Shown here: piece after piece, positions 62,504 through 64,000 of the stretch | Numbering within the stretch: the first letter of the stretch is position 1 | Layout: each line of letters starts with the position of its first letter | Assembly (NCBI GenBank): GCA_022180565.1 | Contig: BQML01000009.1 | Coordinates: forward strand, 62,001-126,000 | Direction of reading: 5' to 3' | DNA length: 64,000 bases | Source of the DNA: Bacteroidia bacterium | GTDB lineage: Bacteria > Bacteroidota > Ignavibacteria > UBA10030 | Notes under the pieces: generated by a model | What the model saw: the letters and a program-made list of their open reading frames with translations, nothing else | Told to the model about the DNA's origin: nothing | Database searches by the model: none | Program-made: the position numbers and the translations under genes

Positions 62504-64000
62504 TATTTTATCAAAACCATCCTCTTCGCGCTCACATAGTCTGTTGAAACGAGCCGGTAGAAGTATACTCCGCTGGGCACCTTGATTCCCTGATCGTCTG
62601 TGCCGTCCCAGACCACTCGGTACGTACCCGCGGCATGCTCACCGCGAGCCAGGGTCTTCACCTTTTCGCCAAGGATATTGAACACCTGCACAAGAGCTCT
62701 GACAAGCTTACCCTGAACATCGGGTACTTCGAATTCGATGTTTGTTTCAGCATTGAACGGATTCGGGTAATTTTGGGCAAGGCGGAACGTCGCCGGGTAG
62801 ATTCCAACGGTCGTCGAGAGCTGTACGCGCACAGCCACATCGAACGTCGTATCTGCCGTACTGACGACAATAGACGCGGAATCGATATCCGCCACGTCGG
62901 TGAGCATCAAAGGCAACCGGATGAGCGATCCCGAGCCGGTATCAATCGGCGTATTCTTCAGGTTGTAGGCCACCATTCTGATTTCGGCTCCCGTGGAGTT
63001 CACATAATACTCCATCATTTTTCCTCTGGGGAAGACCACGTCCGTACGGTTGACACCGATTCCGGAGGCGAGCCAGATATCGACCTGGAGGCCTTTGATC
63101 GGAACATCGTTCGTGAGATTCAGTCGGACTCCAAGAGGCGTGATCTCGAGCGAGCCGGTGATCGTGGCCGTGGTGCGGACGACCGATGCTTTCGCTTGCC
63201 CGATTGCCTTCGGATCGGCCTTCACCAACTGGGTGGTACCAAGCAGAGCATTCTGCAGTGCCACAACGTCGAGAACATTGATCGCACCATCGCGGTTGAC
63301 GTCCGCCTTTGCAGAATCGAGGCCGCTAAGGGTTCGGACCTGGAGGATATGATCAATAATCGACGTGAGGTCGGCGATATTGACCTCGAAATCGCTGTTA
63401 AGGTCAGCCAGAATAAATGATGCTGTAGCGGTAAACGTGACGGCCGGGATTCCCGTGACCGTGGCCATGACCGTGTACGTTCCGGGCAGAGTGCCGAGTC
63501 GGAGGACGGACTGCGCTTGTCCGAAACTATCCGTCACGGCCGACGACGGGATAAGAACTTGGCCTGTTGCGCCGGCGGGTGCAGACGAGATCGCAAACTG
63601 TACCGTTGCGCCCGCAACAGCGTTGCCGTATTGATCCGTCACCGTTACGACAAACGGCTGAGGCAAGACCGAGCCGGCCGGCTGAGTCTGCCCATCACCG
63701 CTTGTGGCAAGCGCCGCGGCGGCCGCGGCGGCAACGGCACGTGCCCTGAAGATGGTCGAATCACCGGGGAGAACGGCACTGCGGGCAACCACCATGTAGT
63801 CGCCGGAGATCGTCCCCAGTGTCAGCGTTGTGGCCGCGTCACCGTTGGCATCCGTTGTATCCGTTGTTGCGCTCAGCCCCATTCCGACCGCTCCCGCAGG
63901 GGTGCTGAAAATGCTGAACTGCACGGGTGCGCCCGAGATCGGGTTTCCGCCGATATCGGTAATGCGTACGGTGAAGGAAGTGTCGAGCACGGATGTCACG
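62503..64000 (-). CDS. Secreted surface protein with Ig-like, dockerin-like and T9SS sorting domains (5' end outside window)
   Basis: C-terminal 498+ residues of a larger protein open at the right edge. Two or more Big/invasin-type repeats (FTVRITDIGGNPISGAPVQF, FVVTVTDQYGNAVAGATVQF), then a dockerin-like pair (DLNSDFEVNIADLTSIID, DVNRDGAINVLDVVALQNAL), a cohesin-like beta region (about 270-385) and a C-terminal sorting module: YPNPFNAETNIEFEV...GTYRVVWDGTDDQG...SGVYFYRLVS. The module indicates export by a type IX-like system. Confidence 0.9.
   Translation of the reverse strand, partial: VTSVLDTSFTVRITDIGGNPISGAPVQFSIFSTPAGAVGMGLSATTDTTDANGDAATTLTLGTISGDYMVVARSAVLPGDSTIFRARAVAAAAAAALATSGDGQTQPAGSVLPQPFVVTVTDQYGNAVAGATVQFAISSAPAGATGQVLIPSSAVTDSFGQAQSVLRLGTLPGTYTVMATVTGIPAVTFTATASFILADLNSDFEVNIADLTSIIDHILQVRTLSGLDSAKADVNRDGAINVLDVVALQNALLGTTQLVKADPKAIGQAKASVVRTTATITGSLEITPLGVRLNLTNDVPIKGLQVDIWLASGIGVNRTDVVFPRGKMMEYYVNSTGAEIRMVAYNLKNTPIDTGSGSLIRLPLMLTDVADIDSASIVVSTADTTFDVAVRVQLSTTVGIYPATFRLAQNYPNPFNAETNIEFEVPDVQGKLVRALVQVFNILGEKVKTLARGEHAAGTYRVVWDGTDDQGIKVPSGVYFYRLVSTDYVSAKRMVLIK

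Overview
The window looks like a chromosomal segment of a free-living, GC-rich bacterium of the Bacteroidota/Chlorobiota/Ignavibacteriota group. The evidence is a surface protein with a type IX secretion-type C-terminal sorting module (62503-64000), a TonB receptor with a carboxypeptidase-like plug extension, a DUF5916/CBM9-like outer-membrane protein, lactate-dehydrogenase-type malate dehydrogenase, and Crp and DivIVA proteins of the type found in that lineage. Shine-Dalgarno sequences (GGAGG) are common, so it is unlikely to be a classical Bacteroides/Flavobacterium. This placement is inference from protein character only.

Layout. 1-14188 (minus strand) is one long, tightly packed gene chain: rng, fsa-type transaldolase, gcvT, comB, ftsK, lolA, a flippase-like membrane protein, an outer-membrane protein, uppP, a secreted cyclophilin, a MetP/MetS-type transporter pair, holA and a polyprenol kinase/DUF92 fusion. 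Many junctions are 4-base ATGA overlaps. 14500-15110 carries the SRP RNA gene and a tRNA-Ala(CGC) locus containing a small GIY-YIG nuclease gene flanked by a duplicated 5' half of the tRNA. 15305-26449 holds mazG, phoH, a LysM coiled-coil protein with a lipoprotein partner, radC, a periplasmic-binding/TPR protein, a TPR protein, an ABC exporter pair and guaA. 26681-27924 is a YXWGXW-repeat envelope protein behind a near-consensus sigma-54 promoter. 28104-36833 (minus) is msrA, rluD, lspA, a DksA-type zinc-finger gene, ileS, punA, divIVA and the YggS-type PLP protein.

From 37026 most genes are on the plus strand: a TPR protein, aroE, larE, the DUF5916-like protein, a pyrimidine-dimer glycosylase and an SDR. 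Next comes a nitrosative-stress-like block (44071-49148): an XRE regulator/membrane-protein pair divergent from a quinol-type nitric oxide reductase, then a methyltransferase, a Crp/Fnr regulator and a YceI protein. Then an ArsR-regulated zinc/cadmium P-type ATPase, rplU-rpmA, mdh, a lipoprotein and the TonB receptor. The last part (minus strand) holds an RsbW-like kinase, a nucleoside hydrolase, an epimerase, an MBL/beta-CASP nuclease and the truncated surface protein.

The most unusual item is the tRNA-Ala/GIY-YIG locus. A ~308-bp unit encoding one 92-residue nuclease appears to have entered the tRNA gene at the base of the anticodon loop. It brought its own copy of tRNA nucleotides 1-31, which regenerates a complete tRNA, while the displaced original 5' half has decayed. 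Other notable items are the paired 18-bp operators and back-to-back promoters before the nitric oxide reductase, heptamer and nonamer intergenic repeats at several sites, and the kinase fusion at the left edge. No insertion sequence, prophage or CRISPR array was seen.
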